Source: Clostridia bacterium (lineage in GTDB: Bacteria > Bacillota > Clostridia > Christensenellales > Aristaeellaceae). Taken from it: 64,000 bases of DNA. Position 1 is the first letter of the stretch. Every line of letters begins with the position of its first letter. The DNA is taken from the NCBI GenBank assembly GCA_017404985.1, contig JAFRBK010000001.1, forward strand, positions 1-64,000. The letters are read 5' to 3'. The position numbers and the translations under genes are program-made. Shown in pieces: positions 7,715 to 14,824 of the stretch. The notes beneath the pieces are model-generated. The model was not told the DNA's origin. It saw nothing but the letters and a program-made list of their open reading frames with translations, and ran no database searches.

Positions 7715-8146
7715 TTCCTGAGTGTATCCGGCACGTTCATAGGTGGTAACCAGCCGATTGGCGATAAGCTCCGGATCGAGAGTTTCCTCGATACGGTCCC
7801 GGCCAACCTGCGCGAGCCATAGCTTGAAGGGTTCGGCTTTCTTTGATGGAATAGACTGGATAATGCGGAGAAGCTGTTCTGTGTTGGCGACATCGGTGAG
7901 GCGGCGCTTTCCGTCAGCGGCTTTGAGTTTCAACTGCTGACAATTTGTCAGCAGTTCACCGGCTCCTTCCTCTTTCAAGCGTTGCTTCAGTTTAGCCCAG
8001 TAGTTGCTGGCACTTCTGGGAGTTGCTTGCTCAGTCAACACGCTGACAACATCGACGATGGAAAAGTACCATTCTTCGTCATTATCACTCCATGCGGTGC
8101 GGATGGGCTGATCTTCAAAGAGCTGAAGGTTCTCGGTATCGCTCAT
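7673..8146 (-). CDS. BRO-N / antirepressor-like protein, C-terminally replaced
   Basis: This 157-residue protein has an N-terminal BRO domain like those of phage and mobile-element antirepressors: IRTAWSDNDEEWYFSIVDVV, YWAKLKQRLKEEG, LTDVANTEQLLRIIQSIPS, then PFKLWLAQVGRDRIEETLDP. ATG 8146 is chosen because AGGAGG lies 8 bases upstream; an upstream ATG at 8221 has no such site. Related proteins continue well past the TYERAGY segment, but here residues after about 144 (SLLLSGVLHMQTV) are coded by the antisense of the 82-bp repeat. The gene is therefore 3'-truncated and may be non-functional. Confidence 0.75.
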   Translation of the reverse strand: MSDTENLQLFEDQPIRTAWSDNDEEWYFSIVDVVSVLTEQATPRSASNYWAKLKQRLKEEGAGELLTNCQQLKLKAADGKRRLTDVANTEQLLRIIQSIPSKKAEPFKLWLAQVGRDRIEETLDPELIANRLVTTYERAGYTQESLLLSGVLHMQTV

Positions 8147-8714
8147 GATGATATCCTCCTGAGAAAGTATGTGTATTTTAGCATACGATTTGGCAGTGGT
8201 CAATTCATGTCTGGACAGCATGAAAAAGATTAAACCAAACGATTAAAACCAAACTTGTGAAATTGAACGATGGAAAACGGAGTCTCCCAATTTGGCCTTC
8301 GGCAAAAGGAATTTTCAAATGGAAAGATTACCGTGCAAAGGAATGGATGATGAAGATACTTGATGAACTAGTATATTATGTTTATTACAATTGTCCGATT
8401 TGTGAGAGGATTTTGGGGGAAATCCGGGGTATAATGATAGCGTGAGAAACAGGGGAACAGGCGCTGGATGTGAAAAAACCTTTTGCAACTCAAGAATTTT
8501 GCAACTCAAAAATGATTGGATGGGCTGGGGCAAGGGACGGAACGTTGGGTTTTGGAATTGCGAAAACGAGAATTCGCCGGTGACACTCAAAAAAAGTGTT
8601 ACTAAATCGTGTTGCGCCAGTCCGTATTATTTTGACTTTATGACTTGCACTGTATATAATAATGACGAGAATGGAAGAATTCCTCCTGAAACTGTGGACT
8701 GGAGGCACTGGATT
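8147..8714. other. Long intergenic region between BRO-N and XRE genes
   Basis: No convincing gene is seen in these 568 bases. A 62-codon frame at 8257-8445 has no ribosome site and no recognisable domain. The right part contains an imperfect inverted repeat at 8581-8601 (TGACACT ... AGTGTTA), possibly an operator, then the promoter at 8632-8660. Confidence 0.5.
8632..8660 (+). promoter_or_regulatory. Sigma-A-type promoter for the XRE gene
   Basis: TTGACT at 8632-8637 and TATAAT at 8655-8660 are 17 bases apart, with a TG upstream of the -10 box. The XRE gene starts 55 bases downstream. Confidence 0.75.
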
Positions 8715-9089
8715 ATGGTAGGAATGAATGCTACAATCAGCAATAACGTTCTTATGCTTCTGAAGCAGAACGGTAAAAAGCAGAATGATCTTGCAGAAGC
8801 TCTCGGTGTCAGCAAGCAGGTCATGAGCAACATGCTCACAGGCTCCCGAATGATCAATGCTATCGAACTGCACAGTATCGCAGATTTCTTTCATGTGTCT
8901 ATGGAAAGCCTGATGAAAACTCCGGTGGATACAAAGAACGTGAATGCCGTTCATGCGTTTATGGGAAAGGTAAGCAGTGACTCTGCAAGGCGGAGCCTTC
9001 AAATTGCGGATGAAATGGCGGAGATGGTACTGTTCTACGCCAGAATGAGATCTAATGCAGAAGCGTTGGATCAGGCGTGGGAGGCATGA
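8715..9089 (+). CDS. XRE-family transcriptional regulator
   Basis: This 124-residue protein has a helix-turn-helix at about residues 8-62 (NNVLMLLKQNGKKQNDLAEA, LGVSKQVMSNMLTGSRM). After it comes a helical tail with HAFMGKVSSDSARRSLQIAD, probably for dimer or partner contacts. I chose ATG 8715 because a clear promoter ends at 8660 and GGAGG lies just upstream; ATG 8724 is an alternative. The frame stays open upstream to 8442 but passes through the promoter, so that part is not coding. Such regulators usually pair with an ImmA/IrrE peptidase or a toxin. Here the next frame (ATG 9091) stops after 21 codons, so the partner may be lost. Confidence 0.8.
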   Translation: MVGMNATISNNVLMLLKQNGKKQNDLAEALGVSKQVMSNMLTGSRMINAIELHSIADFFHVSMESLMKTPVDTKNVNAVHAFMGKVSSDSARRSLQIADEMAEMVLFYARMRSNAEALDQAWEA

Positions 9090-9139
9090 CATGTTCAAAG
9101 CACTTGAGAACTCCCTGTATGTGGCAGACCGGGTTAAGT

Positions 9140-9640
9140 ATGAAAGACTTGTTTGATATTAATGGGAAGACAGACGAGGAGCTTCTTTCCGAGTATCCAG
9201 TGGACAAAAACGGAAGGCGAATAGTTCATGCACGCCTCCTTGACGCTATTGGTGAGAGAAGAGCAAAAGAAGCAAATCGTAAACCTGGTGATCCGGGAAC
9301 GATTGAAAACCCCATTTTTCGCAATGGAAAAGCTTACATCTATAGTTCAAAAAATCGTTTAATCCTGTGGGAAGATTATGCTGGAGAGACTCCAGACGAT
9401 TTGGCTTCAGAAGAGACAGAAAGCTTTGTCCTGACTGTGGAGATGATGCCTACAGATGAGCAAAAGAAAATGATTCAGACAGCAAAGAATATGCCACAGG
9501 TATATTCTTACGATTGCCCTGCGTTAACGCCTGAGAGAACTGCAAAGTTCAAACCGTTTGCATATGCAAGACCCCGCTCGGGAGCAGAGAGCAGAAATAT
9601 GCAACGACTAAAACAGAACTTGAGCGGGCTCAGGAAATAA
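9140..9640 (+). CDS. Hypothetical protein of 166 residues
   Basis: Read from ATG 9140, the protein begins MKDLFDINGKTDEELL and has a central segment with RKPGDPGTIENPIFRNGKAY and NRLILWEDYAGE. It ends with PERTAKFKPFAYARPRSG and a short basic tail. I do not recognise the family. The frame is open upstream to 9077, overlapping the XRE gene, but no ribosome site supports that. Bases 9509-9590 are the second copy of the 82-bp repeat. A 21-codon ORF (9091-9156, beginning MFKALENSLYVADRV) overlaps its start and may be what remains of another gene. Location after an XRE gene hints at a toxin-antitoxin or prophage-type unit. Confidence 0.55.
   Translation: MKDLFDINGKTDEELLSEYPVDKNGRRIVHARLLDAIGERRAKEANRKPGDPGTIENPIFRNGKAYIYSSKNRLILWEDYAGETPDDLASEETESFVLTVEMMPTDEQKKMIQTAKNMPQVYSYDCPALTPERTAKFKPFAYARPRSGAESRNMQRLKQNLSGLRK
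9509..9590 (+). repeat. 82-bp direct repeat, copy 2
   Basis: This matches 7633-7714 with one mismatch, 1,876 bp apart and in the same orientation. It lies in frame inside the 3' part of the 9140-9640 gene and is probably the original copy. Confidence 0.9.
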
Positions 9641-9657
9641 TGGATAACAATCCTGAA

Positions 9658-9724
9658 CGAAACGGAAGGGACGGGCTTTTTATGTTTCAGCAAGTGAAAC
9701 TAAAAAGGCCGTCCCTCCGTTTCG
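9658..9724. terminator. Long near-perfect hairpin between convergent genes
   Basis: Arms of about 31 bases pair with few mismatches: CGAAACGGAAGGGACGG on the left and CCGTCCCTCCGTTTCG on the right, with inner CTTTTTA and TAAAAAG segments, around a loop near GCAAG. It lies between the 3' ends of the plus-strand 9140-9640 gene and the minus-strand ATPase, so it can terminate both. The CCGTCCC arms link it to the hairpin repeats at 11763, 12545 and 14825. Confidence 0.7.
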
Positions 9725-9730
9725 GACCAC

Positions 9731-10777
9731 TTACAGATAGTTTTCCAAAACAAAAGAGTCAAAGAGCGGCAATTCAAATCGGACAACCCCATATACATCT
9801 CCGTTGATAATGCCTTTTCGAATCAGCCTTGAGCGATAGGGCGTGAATTCGTTGCTGCTCATATGCAAGACTTCACGAATGGCGGCGACGCTGCCGTCCG
9901 GCGTTTTGGCGATCCCGTAGAGCACCCTTTGGTCCTGCGAGGAGAGTTCCTGCCAGATTTTTTCGTAGACATACTCTTCCAGGTATTGCTTGTATTCCGA
10001 ATGGATTCGGGCCGGATCGTTCCGGTATTCCCATGTGAAATATCCAAGCACCTGAAAAGCGAATGAATATCCTTTGGTCTTCTTTGCCATCTCCAGCGCG
10101 GATTCAGGCGAAAGGCCGAAAATGCGGGCGTAGCTGTCTGTCATTCTTCCTATATTCAGCGGGGTCAGGGCAATTCTGGGGGCACGGTACAGGAATGTCA
10201 GCGTTTTCTGGTCCTGCAAGGCCCGGACGTTTTCATACAAGCCTGTCATCAGAAGGAACAGGGGAAGATCCTGGCGCAGGAAGATCTGGAAAGCGCTGGC
10301 AAAGACTTTCATGGCGGGAGTGATGGAAACTTCGTCAATGGCTATCAGCACTTTTCGATGGTGTTTGTTCAGGCTGGACAGCATTTTGGCCAGCGCAACC
10401 TCAATATCCCGCTCCGGATCCGTACCCTCAATCTGCAATCCTAACCCAAAGGCAGAGAGATTGATTTTTGCTGATGTGAAGATCTCTTTCAGGGTTTTTT
10501 CGCTGCTCAGCTTCGCTGCGAGGCTCTGCAGCAGGTCACGGTCCGGGTTCAGCTCAACCACGATCCAGCCTTTTTCCTGCTGAAACCGCTTGCAGACCGA
10601 TGTCATGAAAACGGTTTTTCCGCTTCCTCTGACTCCTGTAATGATGCTGATATGCCTGCTGGGATGATCGGCAAGAAAAGACTGAACGAGTTCGGTCGTC
10701 AAAAGGGACCTGGGGATCAGTTCATATGGTTCACGGCCGAAGTCCAGGGTGAAGGGGTTTCCGATGTTTTCGGGCAT
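9731..10777 (-). CDS. Orphan AAA/STAND-like ATPase with C-terminal winged helix
   Basis: This 348-residue P-loop ATPase has Walker A GVRGSGKT at residues 48-55, Walker B VLIAIDEV at 142-149, and sensor-type residues near MTGLYENVR. The architecture resembles archaeal-type (Orc1/Cdc6-related, DUF234-like) ATPases: a core ATPase, a lid around FGLSPESALEMAKKTKGYSF, and a C-terminal winged-helix region (RVLYGIAKTPDGSVAAIREV). The substrate or partner is unknown, and no nuclease domain is fused. The upstream region carries three 18-bp iterated repeats within 112 bases of the start, so expression is probably controlled by a DNA-binding protein. It stands alone between toxin-antitoxin genes. Confidence 0.75.
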   Translation of the reverse strand: MPENIGNPFTLDFGREPYELIPRSLLTTELVQSFLADHPSRHISIITGVRGSGKTVFMTSVCKRFQQEKGWIVVELNPDRDLLQSLAAKLSSEKTLKEIFTSAKINLSAFGLGLQIEGTDPERDIEVALAKMLSSLNKHHRKVLIAIDEVSITPAMKVFASAFQIFLRQDLPLFLLMTGLYENVRALQDQKTLTFLYRAPRIALTPLNIGRMTDSYARIFGLSPESALEMAKKTKGYSFAFQVLGYFTWEYRNDPARIHSEYKQYLEEYVYEKIWQELSSQDQRVLYGIAKTPDGSVAAIREVLHMSSNEFTPYRSRLIRKGIINGDVYGVVRFELPLFDSFVLENYL

Positions 10778-10813
10778 TTGGGCTATATCCTCCTTGGCAG
10801 CAGGTTCTGCGGG

Positions 10814-10889
10814 TTTTACAACTCTTTACAGTTGAAAAATGCTTTTACAACTCTTTACAGTTCGACAGATATTTTACAACTCTTTACAG
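10814..10889. promoter_or_regulatory. Three iterated 18-bp repeats upstream of the ATPase gene
   Basis: The 18-mer TTTTACAACTCTTTACAG is perfect at 10814-10831, 10843-10860 and 10872-10889, a strict 29-bp period. Each unit itself contains two TTTACA half-sites 10 bp apart, so six half-sites face the same side of the helix in pairs. Direct TTTACA-type repeats are typical of OmpR/PhoB-family response regulators. The array ends 37 bases upstream of the ATPase start codon (minus strand). Confidence 0.7.
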
Positions 10890-10925
10890 GTTTTAGCAAG
10901 TGGGAACAGGAAAGCGGTGTTTCGG

Positions 10926-11261
10926 TTATTTGCTGAACAAATTGCTGTTCTTTAATATGGAAACCCAGTTTTGTTTACTGTGAAGGAAACGGACAATATT
11001 GACACGCTTCTCTTCTGCTGAAATAACATAAAAAGCCAGATAGTTGTTTACAGTAACAAAACGAACTCCCCATGCGTTCAACACAGGATCATCGACTAAT
11101 GCATATTTTTCAGGAAAGCCAGCAAGACCTGCAATTGCTTTTTCAGCTTCAATAAGAAGCTCATCCGCCGCCTGAGGATTGAGCAGGATATGGTCAATAT
11201 AATCTACTGCACGGTTCAGGTCGGCATCGGCTGTTCCGGTAATATGGATATCGTATTTCAT
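10926..11261 (-). CDS. RelE/ParE-family toxin
   Basis: This 111-residue protein has ParE/RelE landmarks: MKYDIHITGTADADLNRAVD, YIDHILLNPQAADELL, GFPEKYALVDDP, then WGVRFVTVNNYLAFYV and VNIVRFLHSKQNW. Members inhibit gyrase (ParE) or cleave mRNA on the ribosome (RelE); which applies is not evident. Length is normal and the core strands are intact, unlike the HigB-like gene upstream. It overlaps the antitoxin gene by 4 bases (ATGA), so it is translationally coupled with the antitoxin first. Confidence 0.85.
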   Translation of the reverse strand: MKYDIHITGTADADLNRAVDYIDHILLNPQAADELLIEAEKAIAGLAGFPEKYALVDDPVLNAWGVRFVTVNNYLAFYVISAEEKRVNIVRFLHSKQNWVSILKNSNLFSK

Positions 11262-11521
11262 CTTTTTCTCCTTGCCCGGATATCAGCCATTGCTTCGGAG
11301 AAAGGGCGAGTATTGCCGGATTGAATATCTTCCAATCCCTTCTGGATGAATCCATACAGTTCAAAACGACCGAGCAGCTGTTCATATGCTTCGATGCTCA
11401 TGACGGCAAGATCGCCTTTGCCATTCTTTGTGATGAAAACCGGTTCACCATATTGATGGCAGAGAGCAGAGATTTCATTGTATCCATTGCGTAAGTCTGC
11501 ACTGGAACGGATTGTAGGCAT
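11258..11521 (-). CDS. Phd/YefM-type antitoxin
   Basis: This 87-residue protein begins MPTIRSSADLRNGYNEISAL, continues with GEPVFITKNGKGDLAVMS and IEAYEQLLGRFELYG, and ends in a basic tail ADIRARRKR. This is the usual Phd/YefM layout: an N-terminal DNA-binding fold and a C-terminal toxin-binding helix. ATG 11521 is supported by AAGGAGG 8 bases upstream. The longer open frame to 11866 runs through repeat DNA and is not coding. It shares a 4-base overlap with the ParE/RelE-type toxin downstream. Confidence 0.85.
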   Translation of the reverse strand: MPTIRSSADLRNGYNEISALCHQYGEPVFITKNGKGDLAVMSIEAYEQLLGRFELYGFIQKGLEDIQSGNTRPFSEAMADIRARRKR

Positions 11522-11612
11522 GATGATGACCTCCTTACATAATATAAAGAAATTATACATTAATTTTGTTATATTGGCAAGAAAAGGGAGCGGCGATTTA
11601 AACTGGGTTATT

Positions 11613-11634
11613 AAAAGTGAAAAGACTCGATGAC
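11613..11634. repeat. Motif shared with 7580-7601, upstream of the Phd-type gene
   Basis: AAAAGTGAAAAGACTCGATG and two further bases match the copy upstream of hipB with two differences. Further GACTCGA units follow at 11658-11688, ending in a perfect 16-bp palindrome CGACTCGATCGAGTCG (11673-11688) with a run of T after it, which may act as a terminator. Confidence 0.5.
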
Positions 11635-11762
11635 AATTTGAAAAATGAAAATGGAAAAGACTCGAAGACTCGTCGACTCGATCGAGTCGGATTTTTTTCG
11701 ACTCGAGGGGTTTGGAGGCTTTAGGACGGAACGTAAGGAGTCGAACGCAAAGTGCTGGCTCC

Positions 11763-11846
11763 GGGACGGACCGTTGGGGACGGTTCTTTTTGATCCACGT
11801 GAAGTGGACCAAAAAAAACCGTCCCCGCCGGATCCTGATAGACGGA
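11763..11846. repeat. CCGTCCC hairpin repeat, unit A
   Basis: The unit runs from GGGACGGACCG to GGATCCTGATAGACGG and contains an inverted repeat (11776-11826) with GGGGACGGTTCTTTTT and AAAAAAAACCGTCCCC arms around a GTGAA loop. A sister unit with the same flanks is at 14825-14907. It has no coding potential and looks like a small non-autonomous or REP-like element. Confidence 0.8.
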
Positions 11847-11934
11847 TTTGGGTTTTGGAGAACCATTTTTGGTGGCTTATGAAAAAGGTTATTTGGTTTT
11901 GGTGTTGGAGAAACGAAGGGACGAGGGAACTACG

Positions 11935-12501
11935 ATGACGATGAAGCGGGAACGGACGGATTCGAGGTGTGACCAGGTGATCCGGATTCTGCGGGAGGGG
12001 GCTAACCTTTCGCAGCAGGAGGTGGCGGATTATCTGGGGACCAGCCAGACGATGTATGCACGGTATGAGCGGGCGGCCAATATTCTGCCTACGCGGCATT
12101 TGATTGCGCTGGCCAGGATGTATCACGTTCCTGTGGGCGCGGTGCTGGGGCTGGAGCCGATTCCGGAGGAATATGGCCGGGGGCGGGCGCAGGGCGAGGC
12201 GTCGGAGCTGGGAGAACGGATCCGGGAGATTCGGGAGGCCTATCGGGAGACGGAGGAAGAATTCGGGGAGAAGACCGGGGTTCCGGCGGCGGTCGTGAGG
12301 GACTGGGAGAGCGGGCTGCTGGAGCCGGATCTGGGGATGGTCAGCCGGATTTGTGATTTATATGGGGTGTCGGCGGATTATTTGCTGGGGCTGTCGGAGA
12401 AGAGAGAATTGGATCAGGAAGGGGACGAGCGGTATCGGGGGCTGTCGGGGGCGAAACGGGATTTGCTTTTGGCGGTGCAACGGGTTTTACGGGAGAAGTG
12501 A
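11935..12501 (+). CDS. Double-HTH XRE regulator
   Basis: This 188-residue protein has two consecutive Cro/C1 helix-turn-helix domains. The first covers about residues 13-68 (IRILREGANLSQQEVADYLG, TSQTMYARYERAANILP) and the second about 90-145 (IREIREAYRETEEEFGEKTG, WESGLLEPDLGMVSRICDLY). A short C-terminal helix follows. ATG 11935 is supported by GAGGGA upstream; the frame remains open back to 11848 through repeat DNA. It lies just upstream of the aromatic cluster but is separated from it by about 440 bases with repeats and a terminator, so it is not clearly its regulator. Two fused XRE domains in one chain are less usual than one. Confidence 0.8.
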   Translation: MTMKRERTDSRCDQVIRILREGANLSQQEVADYLGTSQTMYARYERAANILPTRHLIALARMYHVPVGAVLGLEPIPEEYGRGRAQGEASELGERIREIREAYRETEEEFGEKTGVPAAVVRDWESGLLEPDLGMVSRICDLYGVSADYLLGLSEKRELDQEGDERYRGLSGAKRDLLLAVQRVLREK

Positions 12502-12544
12502 GGGGGAGGCCGGGGTGGTCCGGGGGAAGTGACGGGTGGTCCAG

Positions 12545-12718
12545 GGGGGACGGTTCCTTGTGGTCCACCTAAAGGTGTTCCACAACGAACCGTCCCCCCA
12601 GGACCACAGGCGTCCACAACGAACCTTGCCCCCAGGACCACAGGCGTCCACAACGAACCTTGCCACTTAGGACCACGCGTGAAGTGGTCCGAAAAGAACC
12701 GTCCCCCCCGGACCACTA
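12545..12718. repeat. Cluster of CCGTCCC hairpin repeats and 34-bp tandem units
   Basis: A hairpin at 12545-12600 (GGGGACGGTTCCTTGTGG and the matching AACGAACCGTCCCCCC arm) is followed by tandem copies of a 34-base unit starting AGGACCACAGGCGTCCAC at 12600 and 12634. A degenerate third copy begins at 12669. The end (to 12718) repeats the AAAAGAACCGTCCCCCC arm of unit 14825. It lies between the XRE gene and aroF. Confidence 0.75.
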
Positions 12719-12756
12719 TATGTATAAAATGTGTTTCGGGGTTGAAATGGGAGGAG

Positions 12757-12816
12757 ATGGGTGGTAAGATAACTTTCAAGTTCGACGCGCAGTCCGGGAT
12801 GGGGGAAACTGCTTAA
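12757..12816 (+). CDS. Possible 19-residue leader peptide before aroF
   Basis: GGGAGGAG is followed immediately by ATG 12757, which opens a 19-codon frame (MGGKITFKFDAQSGMGETA). It stops two bases before the terminator hairpin at 12818. It has two Phe codons close together (residues 7 and 9). The arrangement of leader ORF, hairpin, then aroF resembles a transcription attenuator, but two Phe codons are weak evidence and no competing antiterminator was worked out. Confidence 0.3.
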   Translation: MGGKITFKFDAQSGMGETA

Positions 12817-12817
12817 C

Positions 12818-12858
12818 GGAGAGCTCGCAGAACGCCTGCGGGCTCTCCTTTTTTTTCA
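12818..12858 (+). terminator. Rho-independent terminator or attenuator before aroF
   Basis: GGAGAGCTCGCAG pairs with CTGCGGGCTCTCC (12 pairs, one G-T) around a short loop, followed by eight T. It lies 82 bases before the aroF start, so it either ends upstream transcription or controls entry into the aromatic operon. Confidence 0.85.
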
Positions 12859-12939
12859 CCTCGGGCTCGGTGGGCTAAACAGGGGTTTTTTGGGGGCTCT
12901 GGGGTTTGACGTTGAGGTTTGAAAGGAGACGTTTTAATT

Positions 12940-13950
12940 ATGATTATTGCTTTGAGGAAGGATACTTGCCGGGAGGAGCGGGAGCGGCTTATTTCGTGGC
13001 TGGAGAGCTACGGGGTGCGGACGCATCTTTCGGAGGGGGAGTTTCAGACTATTATCGGGCTGGTGGGGGATACCACGCGGATCGATACGGATCTGATCAG
13101 CGGGCTGGATATCGTTGAGAGCGTGACCCGGATATCTGAGCCCTTCAAGAAGGCGAACCGGAAGTTCCATCCGGACGACACGGTGATCCGGGTGGCGGAA
13201 GGCGTGGCGGTCGGCGGCGGGGAGTTCCAGTTTATCGCCGGGCCGTGCTCCGTGGAGAGCGAGGAACAGATGGAGACGGTGGGAAAGGCCGTGAAGGCCA
13301 GCGGCGCCGGGATCCTGCGGGGCGGGGCTTTCAAGCCGCGGACTTCCCCATATGACTTCCAGGGCCTGCATGAGGAAGGGATCCGGCTGCTGCTGGAGAC
13401 AAAGAAGCGCACGGGGCTGCCCATCATCACCGAAATCATGGACATCGGGCATCTGCCGCTTTTCGAGCAGGTGGACATCATCCAGGTCGGCGCCCGGAAC
13501 ATGCAGAACTTTGAGCTGCTGAAGGAGCTGGGGAAGACGGACAAGCCGATCCTGCTGAAGCGAGGGCTGGCTAATAATTTAAAAGAACTGCTGATGAGCG
13601 CCGAATACATCATGGCCGGGGGAAACGAGCGGGTGATCCTTTGCGAGCGCGGGGTGCGCACCTTCGAGACCTACACCCGGAACACGCTGGACCTTTCCGC
13701 GGTGGCGGTGCTGCACGAGCTGAGCCATTTGCCGGTGGTTGTGGACCCGAGCCACGCCACGGGCCATGCCCGCTACGTGAAGCCGATGGCGCTGGCGGCT
13801 GCGGCCTGCGGCGCGGACGGGCTGATGATCGAGGTCCACAACGATCCGCCGCACGCCCGGTGCGACGGGCCGCAGAGCCTGACGCCGGAGCAGTTTGACG
13901 ACGTGGTGAAGACGGTTCGCAGGGTGCTGGGCGCCCTGAAGGAGGCATAA
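12940..13950 (+). CDS. aroF: 3-deoxy-7-phosphoheptulonate synthase (DAHP synthase, type I-beta)
   Basis: This 336-residue enzyme condenses PEP and erythrose 4-phosphate to DAHP, the first shikimate-pathway step. The first 75 residues form the ferredoxin-like regulatory domain found in the I-beta class. The TIM barrel then shows FIAGPCSVES, GGAFKPRTSPY (PEP-binding KPRTSPY), ITEIMD, VGARNMQNF, LLKRG and VVVDPSHATG. ATG 12940 has GAAAGGAG upstream; the open frame extends to a TTG at 12919, which overlaps that site. It is followed two bases after its stop by tyrA, so both are probably co-transcribed. A Rho-independent hairpin precedes it. Feedback by Tyr or Phe is usual in this class but cannot be read here. 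Confidence 0.95.
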   Translation: MIIALRKDTCREERERLISWLESYGVRTHLSEGEFQTIIGLVGDTTRIDTDLISGLDIVESVTRISEPFKKANRKFHPDDTVIRVAEGVAVGGGEFQFIAGPCSVESEEQMETVGKAVKASGAGILRGGAFKPRTSPYDFQGLHEEGIRLLLETKKRTGLPIITEIMDIGHLPLFEQVDIIQVGARNMQNFELLKELGKTDKPILLKRGLANNLKELLMSAEYIMAGGNERVILCERGVRTFETYTRNTLDLSAVAVLHELSHLPVVVDPSHATGHARYVKPMALAAAACGADGLMIEVHNDPPHARCDGPQSLTPEQFDDVVKTVRRVLGALKEA

Positions 13951-13952
13951 GC

Positions 13953-14804
13953 ATGGAACGGCAGACAATCGGCGTGGTCGGGCTGGGGCTGATGGGGGCA
14001 TCCCTGTGCAAGGCGCTGGCCGCGGCGGGGCACCGGGTGCTGGGGGTGGATACGGATCCCCATGTGCAGGGGTACGCCCAGCTGACGAAGGTGATTGAGG
14101 GGGAGCTGACGGAGGAGGAGATCGGGAAGTGTGATTTCCTTTTCCTGGCGGTGTATCCCGGGGCTGCGGTGGAGGCGCTGCGGGAGATGGCGCCGCATAT
14201 TAAAAAGGAAGCGATTGTTTGCGACCTGTGCGGGGTGAAGCGGGCGGTTTGCGGGCCTTGCTTCGCGATTGCGGAGGAATACGGGTTCACGTTCATCGGG
14301 GGGCACCCGATGGCGGGGCGGCAGTTTTCCGGGATTAAGTATGCGCAGGAGAATTTATATGAGGGGGCGACGATGATCCTCGTGCCGCGGGAGCAGGAGG
14401 ATTTGTTTGTGCTGAGCCGGCTGAGGGATCTGCTGAAGGACGCGGGGTTCGGGGCGGTGACGCTGACTACGGCGGAGAAGCATGACGAGATGATTGCTTT
14501 CACGAGCCAGCTGGCGCATGTGGTGAGCAATGCTTATATTAAGTCGCCGACGGCGCGGGAGCATAAGAGTTTTTCGGCGGGGAGCTATCGGGATTTGACG
14601 CGGGTGGCGAAGCTGAATGAAGGCATGTGGACGGAGTTGTTTTTGGATAATGGAGATAATTTGGTTGGGGAGTTGGAGTGTTTGATTAGGGATTTGGAGG
14701 AGTATCGGGATGCTATAAGGGATGGGGATGAGGAGGAATTAAAGAGGCTGTTACGGGAAGGGCGAGAACGGAAAGAAGAGATTGATGAGGAATGGCGAGG
14801 GTAG
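13953..14804 (+). CDS. tyrA: Prephenate dehydrogenase
   Basis: This 283-residue enzyme oxidatively decarboxylates prephenate to 4-hydroxyphenylpyruvate for tyrosine synthesis. The N-terminal Rossmann fold begins VGLGLMGASL, and VDTD ends the second strand. IGGHPMAGRQFSG carries the catalytic His, and the helical dimer domain has SFSAGSYRDLTRVAKLNEGMW cut across conserved positions. There is no fused chorismate mutase and no C-terminal ACT domain, so it is the short form and probably lacks direct ACT-mediated feedback. The gene begins 2 bases after aroF. The last 100 bases are notably G-rich with many GAG/AGG codons. Confidence 0.93.
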   Translation: MERQTIGVVGLGLMGASLCKALAAAGHRVLGVDTDPHVQGYAQLTKVIEGELTEEEIGKCDFLFLAVYPGAAVEALREMAPHIKKEAIVCDLCGVKRAVCGPCFAIAEEYGFTFIGGHPMAGRQFSGIKYAQENLYEGATMILVPREQEDLFVLSRLRDLLKDAGFGAVTLTTAEKHDEMIAFTSQLAHVVSNAYIKSPTAREHKSFSAGSYRDLTRVAKLNEGMWTELFLDNGDNLVGELECLIRDLEEYRDAIRDGDEEELKRLLREGRERKEEIDEEWRG

Positions 14805-14824
14805 GTCTGGGTTTTGACGGCTCT

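Noticed and set aside
8257..8445. 62-codon frame upstream of the XRE gene
   Set aside because: No ribosome site, no recognisable domain, and it lies in AT-rich intergenic DNA.
10814..10889. CRISPR array
   Set aside because: Only three units with 11-base gaps, no spacers of typical size and no cas genes; better explained as an operator.
12600..12700. CRISPR-like 34-bp tandem units
   Set aside because: Units are directly joined without spacers and share arms with the hairpin family.
12529..12816. 95-codon Pro/Gly-rich frame upstream of aroF
   Set aside because: It is the translation of tandem hairpin repeats; only its last 19 codons have a ribosome site and are listed as a possible leader.
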